From assembly GCA_963772225.1 (NCBI GenBank), contig CAVYWD010000011.1:1178001-1242000 (forward strand): a stretch of 64,000 nt of DNA. The letters are read 5' to 3'. How positions within the stretch are numbered: the first letter of the stretch is position 1; each line of letters opens with the position of its first letter. Positions 1 to 11,209 of the stretch are shown here, one piece after another. The DNA comes from CAVYWD01 sp963772225 (GTDB lineage: Bacteria; Myxococcota; Myxococcia; Myxococcales; UBA5297). Position numbers and translations under genes: made by a program. The notes under the pieces were generated by a model, which saw only the letters and a program-made list of their open reading frames with translations, did not search any database and had not been told where the DNA came from.

Positions 1-576
1 TTCGACGTTGAAATCCTGAAGGCCAGAGATGCTATCTCGTCCTGGGCTCTGGCTAGAGGCCAACCACTTCCTACTGGAGGAGACCGAGACCTCGATCGCG
101 TGGTCGGGTTCCAGGACCTTGGCGACAAGATGCGAGAGACGGACCATGCGGCGGTGGCCTGCGCAATGACCGCTCAGATCCGAATGACCAGAGCAAGGAA
201 GCAGAACACCGTTCTACAGGCCGGAGAAGCAGTTATTCCGGACGGCACTCGTCGCGCTTACATCCTCGATTCGATTAGACATCCAGCAGAAGTTCACCTT
301 CTCAGGAGCATTTACCAGAGCGCGTTCACCTTGATTGGAGTGGTCACCGAAGAGGATGAGCGGCTTAAGCGCCTGATGAAGAAATACGACAACGCCGGCG
401 AAGGCCGAGCACGCCAATTCATGGAGCGCGACGCACGCGCAGAGCAGAAGAACGGCCAACGCGTGTCTTACGCCTTTCATCTCGCAGACGTATTCCTCGA
501 CAACACCCAGCCCCAACCTGCGCCGAGGTCAGCCAAACAAGCTCTGGACAATACCCGACCAGCTAACCCGCATTAA
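1..576 (+). pseudogene. N-terminal P-loop domain of an anti-phage dCTP deaminase (5' partial, split)
   Basis: The reading frame is open from base 1, so the true start lies outside the window. The 191 visible residues match the region between the P-loop kinase-like part and the deaminase part of anti-phage deoxycytidylate deaminases (AvcD/phage-defence DCD type): a 'RAYILDSIRHPAEVHLLR' block, then 'FTLIGVV' and 'HLADVF'. In that family both parts form one polypeptide of 500-600 residues that depletes dCTP/dCMP during phage infection. Here the frame ends at TAA 574-576, inside a 10-bp tandem duplication, while the deaminase part follows in another frame. Just before the duplication, frame 2 reads 'WTIPDQLTRIVQ', like the family's inter-domain linker, so at least two +1 shifts separate the halves. 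Homology is from recognised motifs only. Confidence 0.6.
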
Positions 577-584
577 CCCGCATT
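565..584 (+). repeat. 10-bp perfect tandem duplication at the break of the dCTP deaminase gene
   Basis: AACCCGCATT occurs twice head to tail (565-574 and 575-584). The stop codon that ends the N-terminal half spans the junction. A 10-bp duplication shifts the frame by +1. Removing one copy does not by itself rejoin the halves, because another +1 lies upstream between about 500 and 545. Confidence 0.9.
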
Positions 585-611
585 GTCCAGCTTATAACAC
601 ACGAGACAGTC

Positions 612-1412
612 ATGCGCCCCACACCTGCGGAATCGGCAATGTACGCAGCTTACGGCGCCCAACTCCGAAGCTCCTGCCTCTCCCGTCAAGTCGGGGCCGC
701 CCTCGTCGACGCGACGGGAACAGTTGTCTCCACAGGCACTAACGAGGCACCGTGCGCTGGCGGCGGCGTCTATTCAGCCTTGGAGCCAACCGCTCCACCA
801 CGTCCCGATGGCCGCTGCGCCTCCCTTGCCGGAAACAAATACTGCGCAAACATTCGCGAGCAGAACGACATCATCAAAGGCATTGTCGACTTGATGCCGG
901 CACTCCAACCGAAAGCCAGAGACGACCTTCAGCAGAAGCTGCGAGACTCGCGAATTGGCAGCCTGATCGAGTTCAGCAGAGCAGTCCACGCGGAGATGGA
1001 CACCCTCCTCTCGGCCGGCCGAAGAGGCGTCTCAACAATAGGAACAAGACTGTTTGTCACAACATTCCCCTGTCACTATTGCGCCCGCCATATCGTCTCT
1101 TCAGGGGTCGACGAGGTTCAATTCATCGAGCCATACCCCAAAAGCCAAGCGCTGAAGCTGTACAAGGACTCAATCACCATGGAGCCGACTGACTGGAAGA
1201 AGCCCAGCGAAGGCGGACCCCAGGTTCTATTCAGGCCGTACACCGGCGTTGCCCCTCGAATGTACGAGCGCGCATTTTTGAAGGATCGGCCTCTAAAGGA
1301 TGACGTGACGGGGAGCTACAACATTGGCGACCCAGATTGGGGGAGCGCCTGGGACCTCGTCAAGGTAAGCTACCCTCAGCTCGAAGTGCACTTGGCCAAG
1401 CGAATCCAGTGA
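612..1412 (+). CDS. dCMP/dCTP deaminase domain of a phage-defence deaminase (split from its N-terminal half)
   Basis: A 266-residue cytidine/deoxycytidylate deaminase domain. The zinc-site signature is complete: HAE at residues 126-128 (catalytic Glu128) and PCxxC at 153-157. The opening 'YGAQLRSSCLSRQVGAALVD' and the 'TNEAP' stretch are typical of the deaminase half of anti-phage dCTP deaminases, which convert dCTP/dCMP to the uracil form to starve phage of a nucleotide. The frame is also open upstream of ATG 612 ('LTRIVQLITHETV'), which matches the natural linker, so this ATG is internal to the ancestral gene. Whether the free deaminase half is made or active is unknown. Base composition and AGA/ACA codon use differ from the GC-rich genes after 2 kb. 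Confidence 0.75.
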   Translation: MRPTPAESAMYAAYGAQLRSSCLSRQVGAALVDATGTVVSTGTNEAPCAGGGVYSALEPTAPPRPDGRCASLAGNKYCANIREQNDIIKGIVDLMPALQPKARDDLQQKLRDSRIGSLIEFSRAVHAEMDTLLSAGRRGVSTIGTRLFVTTFPCHYCARHIVSSGVDEVQFIEPYPKSQALKLYKDSITMEPTDWKKPSEGGPQVLFRPYTGVAPRMYERAFLKDRPLKDDVTGSYNIGDPDWGSAWDLVKVSYPQLEVHLAKRIQ

Positions 1413-1419
1413 GCAACCG

Positions 1420-1950
1420 ATGAGCAAACCAAGGAACCACGGCCACCTAGCCCTCGTGGAAGAACCATCACGCACCACCCCGCCCAAACCGGCAGGACCA
1501 GTTCAGGGCGTCCTGTTCCCGAATCTTGGCCGCCTCGTCATGTGGCTTGTTCACATGCCAGTTCTAACAGACGACCTGTTCTTAGAAGCAGTTCGCTCGG
1601 CAAAACCGTCTCTTGTCTTTGATTTGCGCTCGGTACCTTCATTCAACCTTGGCAGGCTGAATCGTTATATCGCATTCGATCTTTTTGAGTCTGAAGGAAT
1701 ACGCTACGTCGACGTACCTGGCATCGTCGGCGCAGTAAACCGCCGCGAGACGAGAAAGATGGCTGGCGCAATGTTTGAAGCAATCATCACCGGAATAAAG
1801 AGCACAAGGGACGACCCAGACAGGGTGATGGTGCTATTGGATGACGGAGCCGCGATACGCGAAGCGGCAACCGACCTCCCCAAAATCCTACCCGCTCGCG
1901 GCAAAGACGCTTGGCAAGTGCGAGTAATCGGGGGAGTCCGGGGCATGTGA
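1420..1950 (+). CDS. Hypothetical protein, possible DUF488-like partner of the deaminase
   Basis: A 176-residue protein starting 7 bases after the deaminase stop, so probably co-transcribed with it. Its core pattern is a hydrophobic strand followed by an arginine loop ('LVFDLRSVPSF'), then 'FDLFESEGIRYVDVPGIVG', then a second strand 'RVMVLLDDG'. This recalls the strand-loop-helix order of DUF488-type proteins ('DVRxxP ... F ... GIxYxxxP'), but I see no further family signature. The low-GC composition matches the deaminase, and the composition changes sharply before tldD. A role as an accessory defence gene is inferred from position only. Confidence 0.45.
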   Translation: MSKPRNHGHLALVEEPSRTTPPKPAGPVQGVLFPNLGRLVMWLVHMPVLTDDLFLEAVRSAKPSLVFDLRSVPSFNLGRLNRYIAFDLFESEGIRYVDVPGIVGAVNRRETRKMAGAMFEAIITGIKSTRDDPDRVMVLLDDGAAIREAATDLPKILPARGKDAWQVRVIGGVRGM

Positions 1951-2084
1951 AGGCCGCAGAGCGTGAAGACCGGTCGTCCGAGCCGGCGTTGTCGTTTTGC
2001 GCTACAACTCGAAAGAGTTCGGCACTTGCCGCGCGAATTTGGATACTGACAGCTGCAACCTGTGTGACGCGAGGTTCTGACGCC

Positions 2085-3602
<1,518 letters not shown>

Positions 3603-3795
3603 CGAGCCTGCGCCTCTGCCCGACCACGCATGTTGGAGAGAGTGCGGCGCAGCCTCGCATCGAAGTTGATAGTCGATGGTTGATAGTTCTGCGGGAACCG
3701 GGCTCCGTGGAAAACTTGACTCGAATGCATCACGTTCGCGCCCAAAAGGCCTATTAGCGAGAACCAGAGACGAACGTGCCCACACTTCTCGAAAA

Positions 3796-3848
3796 CCTCT
3801 CCCCGTTCCCCCTCCCCGCGAGCGGGGAGGGGGTTGGGGGGTGAGGAC
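3796..3848 (+). repeat. Dispersed GC-rich palindromic repeat, copy 1
   Basis: A perfect hairpin with 12-bp arms (CCCCCTCCCCGC at 3808-3819, GCGGGGAGGGGG at 3822-3833) and a GA loop, flanked by CCTCTCCCC on the left and GGGGGGTGAGGAC on the right. It lies directly upstream of tldE. Copies recur at 35138-35192 (opposite strand) and about 40290-40333. The arms are too C/G-pure and lack a T-tract, so this is not a normal terminator. Confidence 0.85.
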
Positions 3849-3852
3849 GACG

Positions 3853-5196
3853 ATGAACTACGACGCATTCGCGAAAAAGCTGGTGGAGCGCGCCCGCCGC
3901 AAGGGCGCCGACCAAGCCGAGGTGTGGCTGGAGGTGAACCGCGAGAGCTCGGTGAAGGTCCGCGACGGCGAGGTCGAGGAGCTGACGCAAGCGACCTCCA
4001 AAGGCGTGGGGCTGCGCGTGCTCGCCGGCGGCCGGATGGGCTTCACCTACACCAGCGAGTTCGACGAGAAGAAGGTCGACGAGCTCGCCGAGCGCGCGCT
4101 CGCGGTCGCCAAGGTCTCGGCCCCCGACAAGCACAACGGGCTGCCCGTCAAGGCGGAGCTCAAGAAGCGACAGGGTGCGCTCGACCTCTTCGACCCCAAG
4201 GTCGCCGAGCTCTCCGCCGACTGGCTGGTCCAGGCCTCCCAGGCCATGGAGCGCGCCGCCAAGGCCGAGGACGCGCGCATCGCCGCCTTCGAGTCGGTCG
4301 GCGGCGGCAGCACGGTGAGCGAGGTGGCGTTCTGCTCGAGCGAGGGCATCCTCGACCGGGCCATGAGCACCGCCGTGTTCCTCTACGCGGCGCCGGTGGC
4401 CTCGCAGGGCGACCAGCTGCAGACCGGCCACTGGGTCGACTTCAAGCGCTACCTCGACGAGCTCGAGGCCCCTGAGAAAATCGGTGCCACGGCCGCCCAG
4501 CGCGCGGCGCGCATGCTGGGCGCGCGCAAGGTCAAGACCCAGCGGGTGCCGGTAGTCCTCGACCCGTTCATGGCGGCGTCGTTCGTCGGAGGCGTCGCCT
4601 CGGCGGTGAACGGCGACATGGTCTTCAAGAAGGCGAGCTTCTTGTGCGACAAGCTCGGCGAGCGCGTGGCGCCCCAGGGCGTCACCATCGTGGACGACGG
4701 CTTGAAGGCGCGGGGCCTCGCCACCTCGCCCTTCGACGGCGAGGGCGTGCCGACTCGCCGCACCCCCGTGGTGGAGAAGGGAAAGCTCGCCGCCTTCCTG
4801 TACGACAGCTACACCGCTCGAAAGGCAAAGGCGAAGACCACCGCCAACGCCGCGCGCAGCTATTCGAGCCTGCCGCACATCGGGCTCAACAACTTCTACC
4901 TCGAGGCCGGGCCCACGCCGCCCGAGGAGATCCTCAAGGGCGTGAAGGCGGGGCTCTACGTCACCGCCATGCTGGGCCGCGGCGCCAACCCCATCACTGG
5001 GGAGTACTCGCGCGGGGCGAATGGCCTGTGGATCGAGAACGGCGAGCTCACCTTCCCGGTCCAAGAAGTGACGGTGGCGGGCAACATGCTCGAGATGCTC
5101 GGGGCCATCGACGCGGTGGGCAGCGACTTGCAATTTCGCGGGGGCGTCGCCGCTCCCACGCTGCGGTTCGCGGAGCTCGCGGTCAGCGGGGCCTAG
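3853..5196 (+). CDS. pmbA: TldE/PmbA family protein
   Basis: A 447-residue TldE/PmbA protein, close to the 450 residues of the E. coli protein and lacking the HExxxH site of its partner, as expected. TldD and TldE work as a heterodimer, so this gene and tldD at 2085 form one functional unit, separated by 250 bp that hold a palindromic repeat. Typical features: the N-terminal 'DQAEVWLEVNRESSVKVRDG' beta region, 'PVVLDPFMAASFVG', and the C-terminal 'GLWIENGELTFPVQEVTVAG'. ATG 3853 is the first start after the repeat; the frame upstream is open but is only repeat and spacer. Confidence 0.95.
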   Translation: MNYDAFAKKLVERARRKGADQAEVWLEVNRESSVKVRDGEVEELTQATSKGVGLRVLAGGRMGFTYTSEFDEKKVDELAERALAVAKVSAPDKHNGLPVKAELKKRQGALDLFDPKVAELSADWLVQASQAMERAAKAEDARIAAFESVGGGSTVSEVAFCSSEGILDRAMSTAVFLYAAPVASQGDQLQTGHWVDFKRYLDELEAPEKIGATAAQRAARMLGARKVKTQRVPVVLDPFMAASFVGGVASAVNGDMVFKKASFLCDKLGERVAPQGVTIVDDGLKARGLATSPFDGEGVPTRRTPVVEKGKLAAFLYDSYTARKAKAKTTANAARSYSSLPHIGLNNFYLEAGPTPPEEILKGVKAGLYVTAMLGRGANPITGEYSRGANGLWIENGELTFPVQEVTVAGNMLEMLGAIDAVGSDLQFRGGVAAPTLRFAELAVSGA

Positions 5197-5349
5197 CGGA
5201 GCTCGCGGGTCAACCCGGGGCCGCCTCGAGCTCGGCGCGCAAGCGAGCGCGACGCTCGATCAGCCCCGCGTCCCGCGCCTCGGGCAGCGCCCGGAGGGCC
5301 GCCAGGATCCGCCGGGCGTCGAGAAGCAATCCCTCCCGCCGGACTTTGA

Positions 5350-5679
5350 ATGCCCATGGGCCGCGACTGGAACGCGCTGATCGAAGCCGGACTGCCCCTG
5401 GGCTCCGGCAGCAGACTCCGCGCCGGTCCGGTGGATTGGGCGCAGGTCCGCTCGCAGCTCGAATGCGCTGCCCTGGAGGCAGAGGCAGACCCTTGGCTCC
5501 GGGAGCCGCTGCTGGCCTGGCTGCGCGGGTTCCGGCAGCACTTCCCCAGCGAGTTCGCCCGGCGGCTCGGCGACGAAGGCCAGAGCGCCATCGGAAGGCT
5601 CGAGGCGTTTTCCTTCGACGCCAACCGTTACCGCAAGCTGCGGCGCATCGCCATCGAGCACCTGGCGAACCTCACCTGA
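5350..5679 (+). CDS. Hypothetical protein, 109 residues
   Basis: A small soluble protein with no family I recognise. It is rich in Leu, Arg and Glu, probably helical ('LLAWLRGFRQHFPSEFARRL'), and has no signal peptide or membrane segment. Start candidates are ATG 5350 and ATG 5356; neither has a strong ribosome-binding site. It lies 154 bp downstream of tldE and upstream of the inverted-repeat element. Codon bias (G/C third positions) favours this strand over the overlapping antisense frame, but only modestly. Confidence 0.5.
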   Translation: MPMGRDWNALIEAGLPLGSGSRLRAGPVDWAQVRSQLECAALEAEADPWLREPLLAWLRGFRQHFPSEFARRLGDEGQSAIGRLEAFSFDANRYRKLRRIAIEHLANLT

Positions 5680-5766
5680 CCTTGCGGGTCCCAAACCAGT
5701 AGGCGTTTGCGCGGCGCGGTGGACGCGAGCACGGCGCTCGCATCGTAGCGCGCCGCGCAAACGTCG

Positions 5767-5781
5767 AGTTGAACGAAGCCG
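5767..5781 (+). repeat. Left terminal inverted repeat of the four-helix element
   Basis: AGTTGAACGAAGCCG, matched perfectly on the opposite strand at 6676-6690. Weaker similarity continues inward for about 20 bp (a GGATGGGGCG-like stretch versus AGCTGGGGAG). Confidence 0.85.
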
Positions 5782-6126
5782 TTCTCAGGGGTGGATGGGG
5801 CGCCGAGCCGGCCCGAGCTCTTCTAGAAGGGTTTCTCGGCCAACTGCTTTGGCTAGCGGGCACACAAGAACCGCTGCGGCAATCTCGAAGGCCACAGGGC
5901 CGGTTCCATGACTCCCATCGTTTCTTGCCTCAGGAGGCGCGAGAGCGGATCTCGGCTCGGGATTCACGAGGGACAGAGAACCCATCGGCAGAGTGTCCTC
6001 AGGCTCCCCCGCTGCTGGAGAGCGAGGGGTCAGAGAGCGTCGATTCCTCCGCATGCCAGCGCCGCCGAGCCCGCCTCTTCGGGCATGCACGTTGACGTGG
6101 GCGCTCGACGTGGGCGTGGTCGGCGT

Positions 6127-6180
<54 letters not shown>

Positions 6181-6202
6181 CGGTGCTTGCCATGCGATCA
6201 GA

Positions 6203-6542
6203 ATGCTCAGCTTCCAAAAGATGGATGACTACCAGCGAGCCATCGAGCTTCTTGCCTTGGCTTCGCAGCTTTCATCCGATGCACCTCGAGGGAACTCCGC
6301 ACTCTTGGACCAGCTTCGGCGAGCAGCCAGTTCGATCCCCTCGAACATCGCCGAAGCAGCTGGACGGACAGGACAAGCAGACGCAGCTCGTACCTACGCC
6401 ATCGCCCGCGGTTCGCGCGATGGAGTGCGCCGCCGCCCTGGGTGCCCTGCTCGTGCTCAAGGTCATCGACGCTGCCGCACATCGGCGAGGCTGCGAGCTG
6501 CTTGAGCGCATCGTCGCCATGCTGACCAAGCTCTGTCGCTGA
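6203..6542 (+). pseudogene. Four-helix bundle protein (23S rRNA intervening-sequence family), frameshifted
   Basis: From ATG 6203 the frame reads MLSFQKMDDYQRAIELLALA, then 'DQLRRAASSIPSNIAEAAGR', the hallmark of the four-helix-bundle/S23 family (about 110-120 residues; relatives include the Avd accessory protein of diversity-generating retroelements). After 'YAIARGS' the family's continuation 'AMECAA ... LLERIVAMLTKLCR' is found one frame over. One extra base near 6414-6418 (GGTTCGCGCGATGG) explains the shift, and the second frame ends at TGA 6540-6542. The gene sits inside the inverted-repeat element. A sequencing error would give the same picture. Confidence 0.8.
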
Positions 6543-6545
6543 TTT

Positions 6546-6572
6546 CCGACACGACCGCCCACGGCCGCGTCG
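6546..6572 (-). repeat. Right inner inverted repeat beside the four-helix gene
   Basis: Reverse complement of 6154-6180 with one mismatch, starting 3 bases after the four-helix stop codon. It is followed by CGTCGC and CCACGT units that mirror the left-hand array. Confidence 0.9.
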
Positions 6573-6675
6573 CCGTCGCCGTCGCCGTCCACGTCAAGCG
6601 TCCACGTCCACGTCCACGTCCACGTCAAGCGTCGACGTCCCAGACCCGATTCACCTCCCCAGCTGCCGCCGCAGG

Positions 6676-6690
6676 CGGCTTCGTTCAACT
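6676..6690 (-). repeat. Right terminal inverted repeat of the four-helix element
   Basis: Perfect 15-bp reverse complement of the left end (5767-5781). The histidine kinase gene ends 22 bp beyond it. Confidence 0.85.
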
Positions 6691-6711
6691 AAATCGTCGC
6701 GCGGAGCGGCG

Positions 6712-8169
6712 TCACGGCGCCGGGGACAGGGACGAAAGCGGCAGCGAGGGCAGCTCGACCACGAACTCCGCCCCAGCGCCGGATTGCCGCGGCTGCACCC
6801 AGAGCTGCCCACCGTGGGCGAGGACCAAGCGCTTGGCGATGTAGAGGCCGAGACCCAGCCCCGCCACCCCGGAGCGCACGTGGGCTCGCTCGAAGGGCTC
6901 GAAGATCCGCTCCGCGTCCTCCGGCGAGATGCCCGGACCCTCGTCCCGCACGACGAGGCGCACCCTGTCGCCCAAGCCCTCGCCTCGAACGTGAACGGGC
7001 TTCCCCTCGCCGTACTTCAGCGCGTTCGAGAGCAGGTTCGTGAGCACCTGCACCATCCGTTGGCGGTCCCAATTCCCGGCGAGGCCGCCTTCCAATTGAA
7101 CCTCGACCGGGACCGCCGCCTTGTCGAAGAGCGGCAGCAGCTCCTCCTTGGCGGTCTCGACCAGCTCCGCCACCCTCACCGGCTCCGGGCTCAGCGCCAC
7201 GCCACCTTTGCGCAGCCGCGCGACGTCGAGCATTTCGTCCACCAGGTGCTCGAGCCGGCGGAGCTGCCGGCCGAACCGAGCAAAGGGGGCGCGCAGCCGC
7301 TCGGGCGCCTCCGACCGCGCGATCTGCTCGAGCACCGCGGCTTCGGTGAGCCGCATGGCCGTGAGCGGCGTGCGCAGCTCGTGGGAGACCATCGAGAGCA
7401 GGTCCTCGCGGGCGCTGAGCGCCTGGCGAAGGGCCTCGGTGCGCACGGCGACGCGCTCCTCGAGCTCGGCGTTGAGGGCGAGCAGGTGCCGCTGAGCCCG
7501 GCTGAGCTCCTCCAGCAGGATTCCGTTGCGGGTGCGCAGGCGGATGCTCTCGAGGAGCGCCCGGTTGCCGCGCACCGCGACCATGTCCATGGCGACGCCG
7601 AAGACGAGGACCATGACCCCGAGCGCCGCGTGATCGCGCGTCCCCGCCAAGCCGAGCCGTATCACCAGCGGCCCCAGCTCGGGGATGACGAAGGCGCGAA
7701 AGGCCGGCAGGTAGCTCGAGGCGCTGGTGGACGACCCGGCCGCCATGCCCGCCATCGCGCAGATCAGCACGACCTGCTCGGCAGGCGCTGCGGGGAAGAG
7801 CGCGATGGCGGCGGCCCCCCAGATCGCTCCGGTGACGGCGGCCCCCAGGACCCACCGGCGCGCCCAGACCTGCGGGGCCTCGACCGACGCCCACCGCGAG
7901 GCCTCCTTCGGGAAGCGCCACCAGAGCACGAGGCGGATCGCGACCACAGCGGTCATGGTCGCCCACCAGATCAGGGCGGTGCGCTGGGGGACCCTGTCGC
8001 GCAGGGCGCCCGCGACCAACGCGCCGACCAGCGTGTTGGCGATCAGCGCGAGCGCGCCCTTGCCGTAGAGCGTCCGGATCTGCTCCTGGAAAATGCGCGC
8101 ACGAACGCGGCCGTCGGAAGGGGGCTCGTTTCCTCGCCGCCCATCCGCGGGCAGGAGATCCATCGCCAT
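6712..8169 (-). CDS. Membrane histidine kinase
   Basis: A 485-residue sensor kinase. The N-terminal 200 residues hold about five or six hydrophobic segments ('LALIANTLVGALVAGAL', 'ALIWWATMTAVVAIRLVLWW' and others). A short coiled coil follows, then the HisKA box 'SHELRTPLTAM' with phospho-acceptor His263, and the ATPase boxes 'NLLSNALKYG' (N), 'DEGPGI' (G1) and 'GLGLGLYI' (G2). No periplasmic sensing domain is obvious, so it probably senses through the membrane bundle. ATG 8169 or the ATG two codons later could be the start. It is divergent from the NtrC-type regulator at 8518, a natural partner. Confidence 0.9.
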   Translation of the reverse strand: MAMDLLPADGRRGNEPPSDGRVRARIFQEQIRTLYGKGALALIANTLVGALVAGALRDRVPQRTALIWWATMTAVVAIRLVLWWRFPKEASRWASVEAPQVWARRWVLGAAVTGAIWGAAAIALFPAAPAEQVVLICAMAGMAAGSSTSASSYLPAFRAFVIPELGPLVIRLGLAGTRDHAALGVMVLVFGVAMDMVAVRGNRALLESIRLRTRNGILLEELSRAQRHLLALNAELEERVAVRTEALRQALSAREDLLSMVSHELRTPLTAMRLTEAAVLEQIARSEAPERLRAPFARFGRQLRRLEHLVDEMLDVARLRKGGVALSPEPVRVAELVETAKEELLPLFDKAAVPVEVQLEGGLAGNWDRQRMVQVLTNLLSNALKYGEGKPVHVRGEGLGDRVRLVVRDEGPGISPEDAERIFEPFERAHVRSGVAGLGLGLYIAKRLVLAHGGQLWVQPRQSGAGAEFVVELPSLPLSSLSPAP

Positions 8170-8517
8170 GGCTGACCGCAATCTCGTCCAGCCCCATCGC
8201 GCCGCGGCGAAAGCCGCGCGCGCGGGCAGGCGAAGCAAAGGCCCTTGTATAGGCCGAAGCTGGCAAGCCGCTCGAGGGCGCGCAACGGCCCTGGGGCGGA
8301 CCGCATTGCCGGCACCGCCGGAGCTTGTCGAGCGCCCGAATCCCTGCTCCTCGCGCCGGCGACTCCCGAAGCCCGCCGCGCACAAGGTGGCCTTGCGCTC
8401 GACTGCGTGCGAGGATCCTGGGCTTCGCTGCGTTGGAATTGGCCCCGCCCTCGCCTGTTTGACCTCAAGCGCCCTCGAACCTGCCGGCAGCGGCCCGGCC
8501 CACGGGAACCCCCGAGC
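8170..8517. other. Divergent intergenic region between kinase and regulator
   Basis: 348 bp with no convincing gene on either strand. It must carry the divergent promoters for the histidine kinase (leftward) and the response regulator (rightward). I could not identify a clear -35/-10 or -24/-12 element. Confidence 0.5.
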
Positions 8518-9942
<1,425 letters not shown>

Positions 9943-10024
9943 GTAGCGCCGGAGCTCCCTCGCCGGGTCCCGAAGAAGCCCGAATCCCCTTCGCCGGTTT
10001 GTCCGACGCCACTGAAGCCAGGCT

Positions 10025-10035
10025 GACAAATTGTC
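10025..10035. promoter_or_regulatory. Candidate upstream activator site ahead of the T2SS promoter
   Basis: GACAAATTGTC is a perfect odd-length palindrome (5-bp arms, central A) in an otherwise GC-rich spacer. It lies about 115 bp upstream of the -24 element at 10144, the usual distance for NtrC-type enhancer sites. Binding by the adjacent regulator is inference. Confidence 0.4.
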
Positions 10036-10143
10036 TGGCCTTGGGCCTGGCCGGCCGAGCCACCCCCGGCACAGCGGGCGGGCGGTGCCTGAATATCCAA
10101 GAGACACAGGCGGTTTACCCGACCATGCCCGCTCGCGCTCGAG

Positions 10144-10159
10144 GGGCATGGAGCTTGCT
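10144..10159 (+). promoter_or_regulatory. Candidate sigma-54 (-24/-12) promoter of the T2SS operon
   Basis: GGGCATGGAGCTTGCT matches the sigma-54 consensus (TGGCACG-N4-TTGCW) at every invariant position: GG at 10145-10146 and GC at 10157-10158, 10 bases apart, with TTGCT complete. Mismatches fall only at the first T and at C6. Transcription would start near 10170, about 95 bp before gspC. The 320-bp gap from 9943 to 10263 holds no gene. Confidence 0.6.
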
Positions 10160-10263
10160 ACTCCGTCGGTCGGACTGGCGGGGACCCGATGCTCGACCTG
10201 CTGCGACGCCATCCATGGGTGACAGCCGTCGGCCTCTATACCTTGCGTTGAACGCTTCGGACC

Positions 10264-11172
10264 ATGGAACTCTTCTTTCGCAAATACTTCTGGGTCGTCA
10301 ACCTCGCCTTTCTGCTGGCGGCGGCGTACCTGACCGCGCGGACGGTGAACGTCATCATCGGCGCCCAGCTCGCCCCGGTTCCGGAGGTGAGCGCTCCCGC
10401 GGGCCCGGCGATTCCCCAGGGGCTGAATAAGACGGCGCTCTCGCCGGAGGCGGTCTCCAAGCTGACCGGCCTGGAGCTGCCCAAGGCCCCGGCGGAGGCG
10501 GCCGCCGACGCGACGGCGGAGGACCCGCCTGGGCTCCAGGACTACGACTCGCAGGAGCCAGTCAAGACGGGCCTGCGCCTTCGGCTCGTCGGCACCATGG
10601 TCGCGAACCGGGCCGAGTGGTCCATGGCCAACATCGAGGACGTCACGAGCCACGACGTCGTCGTCTACATGGTGGGCGACAAGATCCAGACCGCCGAGGT
10701 GACGGACATCGAGCGCCTCCGGGTGATCATCAAGAACAACGGGCGCAAGGAGTACATCGACATGGAGGCGGGCACCGGTGACGTCCACCCGGCGGTGGCG
10801 GTGGCGGCCCCGGCCGCGGCCCCCACCGGCACGGGCATCCGGGCGGTCTCCGACGACAACTACGAAGTGCCCAAAGACGAGATCAACAAGGCCCTGGGCA
10901 ACCTGAACGACATCGCCATGCAGGCGCGCATCGTCCCGGCGTTCAAGGACGGCGTCGCCACCGGCTTCAAGCTGTTCTCCATCCGGCCCGACTCGCTCTA
11001 CACGAAGATCGGCATCCAGAACGGCGACGTGATCAAGCGGATCAACGGCTTCGACATCAACAGCCCCGACAAGGCCCTCGAGGTCTACTCCAAGCTCAAG
11101 GAATCGAACCGCATCGAGATCGAGATCGACCGCAACGGCGCCAACGTACGCAAAACCTACAACGTCCGCTGA
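10264..11172 (+). CDS. gspC: Type II secretion protein GspC
   Basis: A 302-residue inner-membrane protein that links the inner-membrane platform to the GspD secretin. Residues 1-35 form a cytoplasmic stub and one membrane helix ('FWVVNLAFLLAAAYL'). The homology region follows at about 105-165 ('GLRLRLVGTMVANRAEWSMA', 'VGDKI'), then a Gly/Ala linker, and a C-terminal PDZ-like domain from about 210 ('GFKLFSIRPDSLYTKIGIQNGDVIKRING'). It is the first gene of the operon, 38 bp before gspD, and lies behind the candidate sigma-54 promoter. Confidence 0.92.
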   Translation: MELFFRKYFWVVNLAFLLAAAYLTARTVNVIIGAQLAPVPEVSAPAGPAIPQGLNKTALSPEAVSKLTGLELPKAPAEAAADATAEDPPGLQDYDSQEPVKTGLRLRLVGTMVANRAEWSMANIEDVTSHDVVVYMVGDKIQTAEVTDIERLRVIIKNNGRKEYIDMEAGTGDVHPAVAVAAPAAAPTGTGIRAVSDDNYEVPKDEINKALGNLNDIAMQARIVPAFKDGVATGFKLFSIRPDSLYTKIGIQNGDVIKRINGFDINSPDKALEVYSKLKESNRIEIEIDRNGANVRKTYNVR

Positions 11173-11209
11173 ACGCCCTCACCTCCAAAAGAAGCGTCAA
11201 AAGCGACCT

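Noticed and set aside
565..584. Simple phase switch that would rejoin the dCTP deaminase halves by losing or gaining one 10-bp copy
   Set aside because: Losing one copy leaves the halves out of frame and gaining one keeps the TAA stop; a second indel is needed.
3808..3833. Palindrome read as an intrinsic terminator of tldD
   Set aside because: No T-tract follows it, and the same element recurs at unrelated positions in both orientations.
10165..10195. TGGCGGGGACCCGATGC as a second -24/-12 promoter
   Set aside because: The distance between the GG and GC elements is two bases too long for sigma-54.
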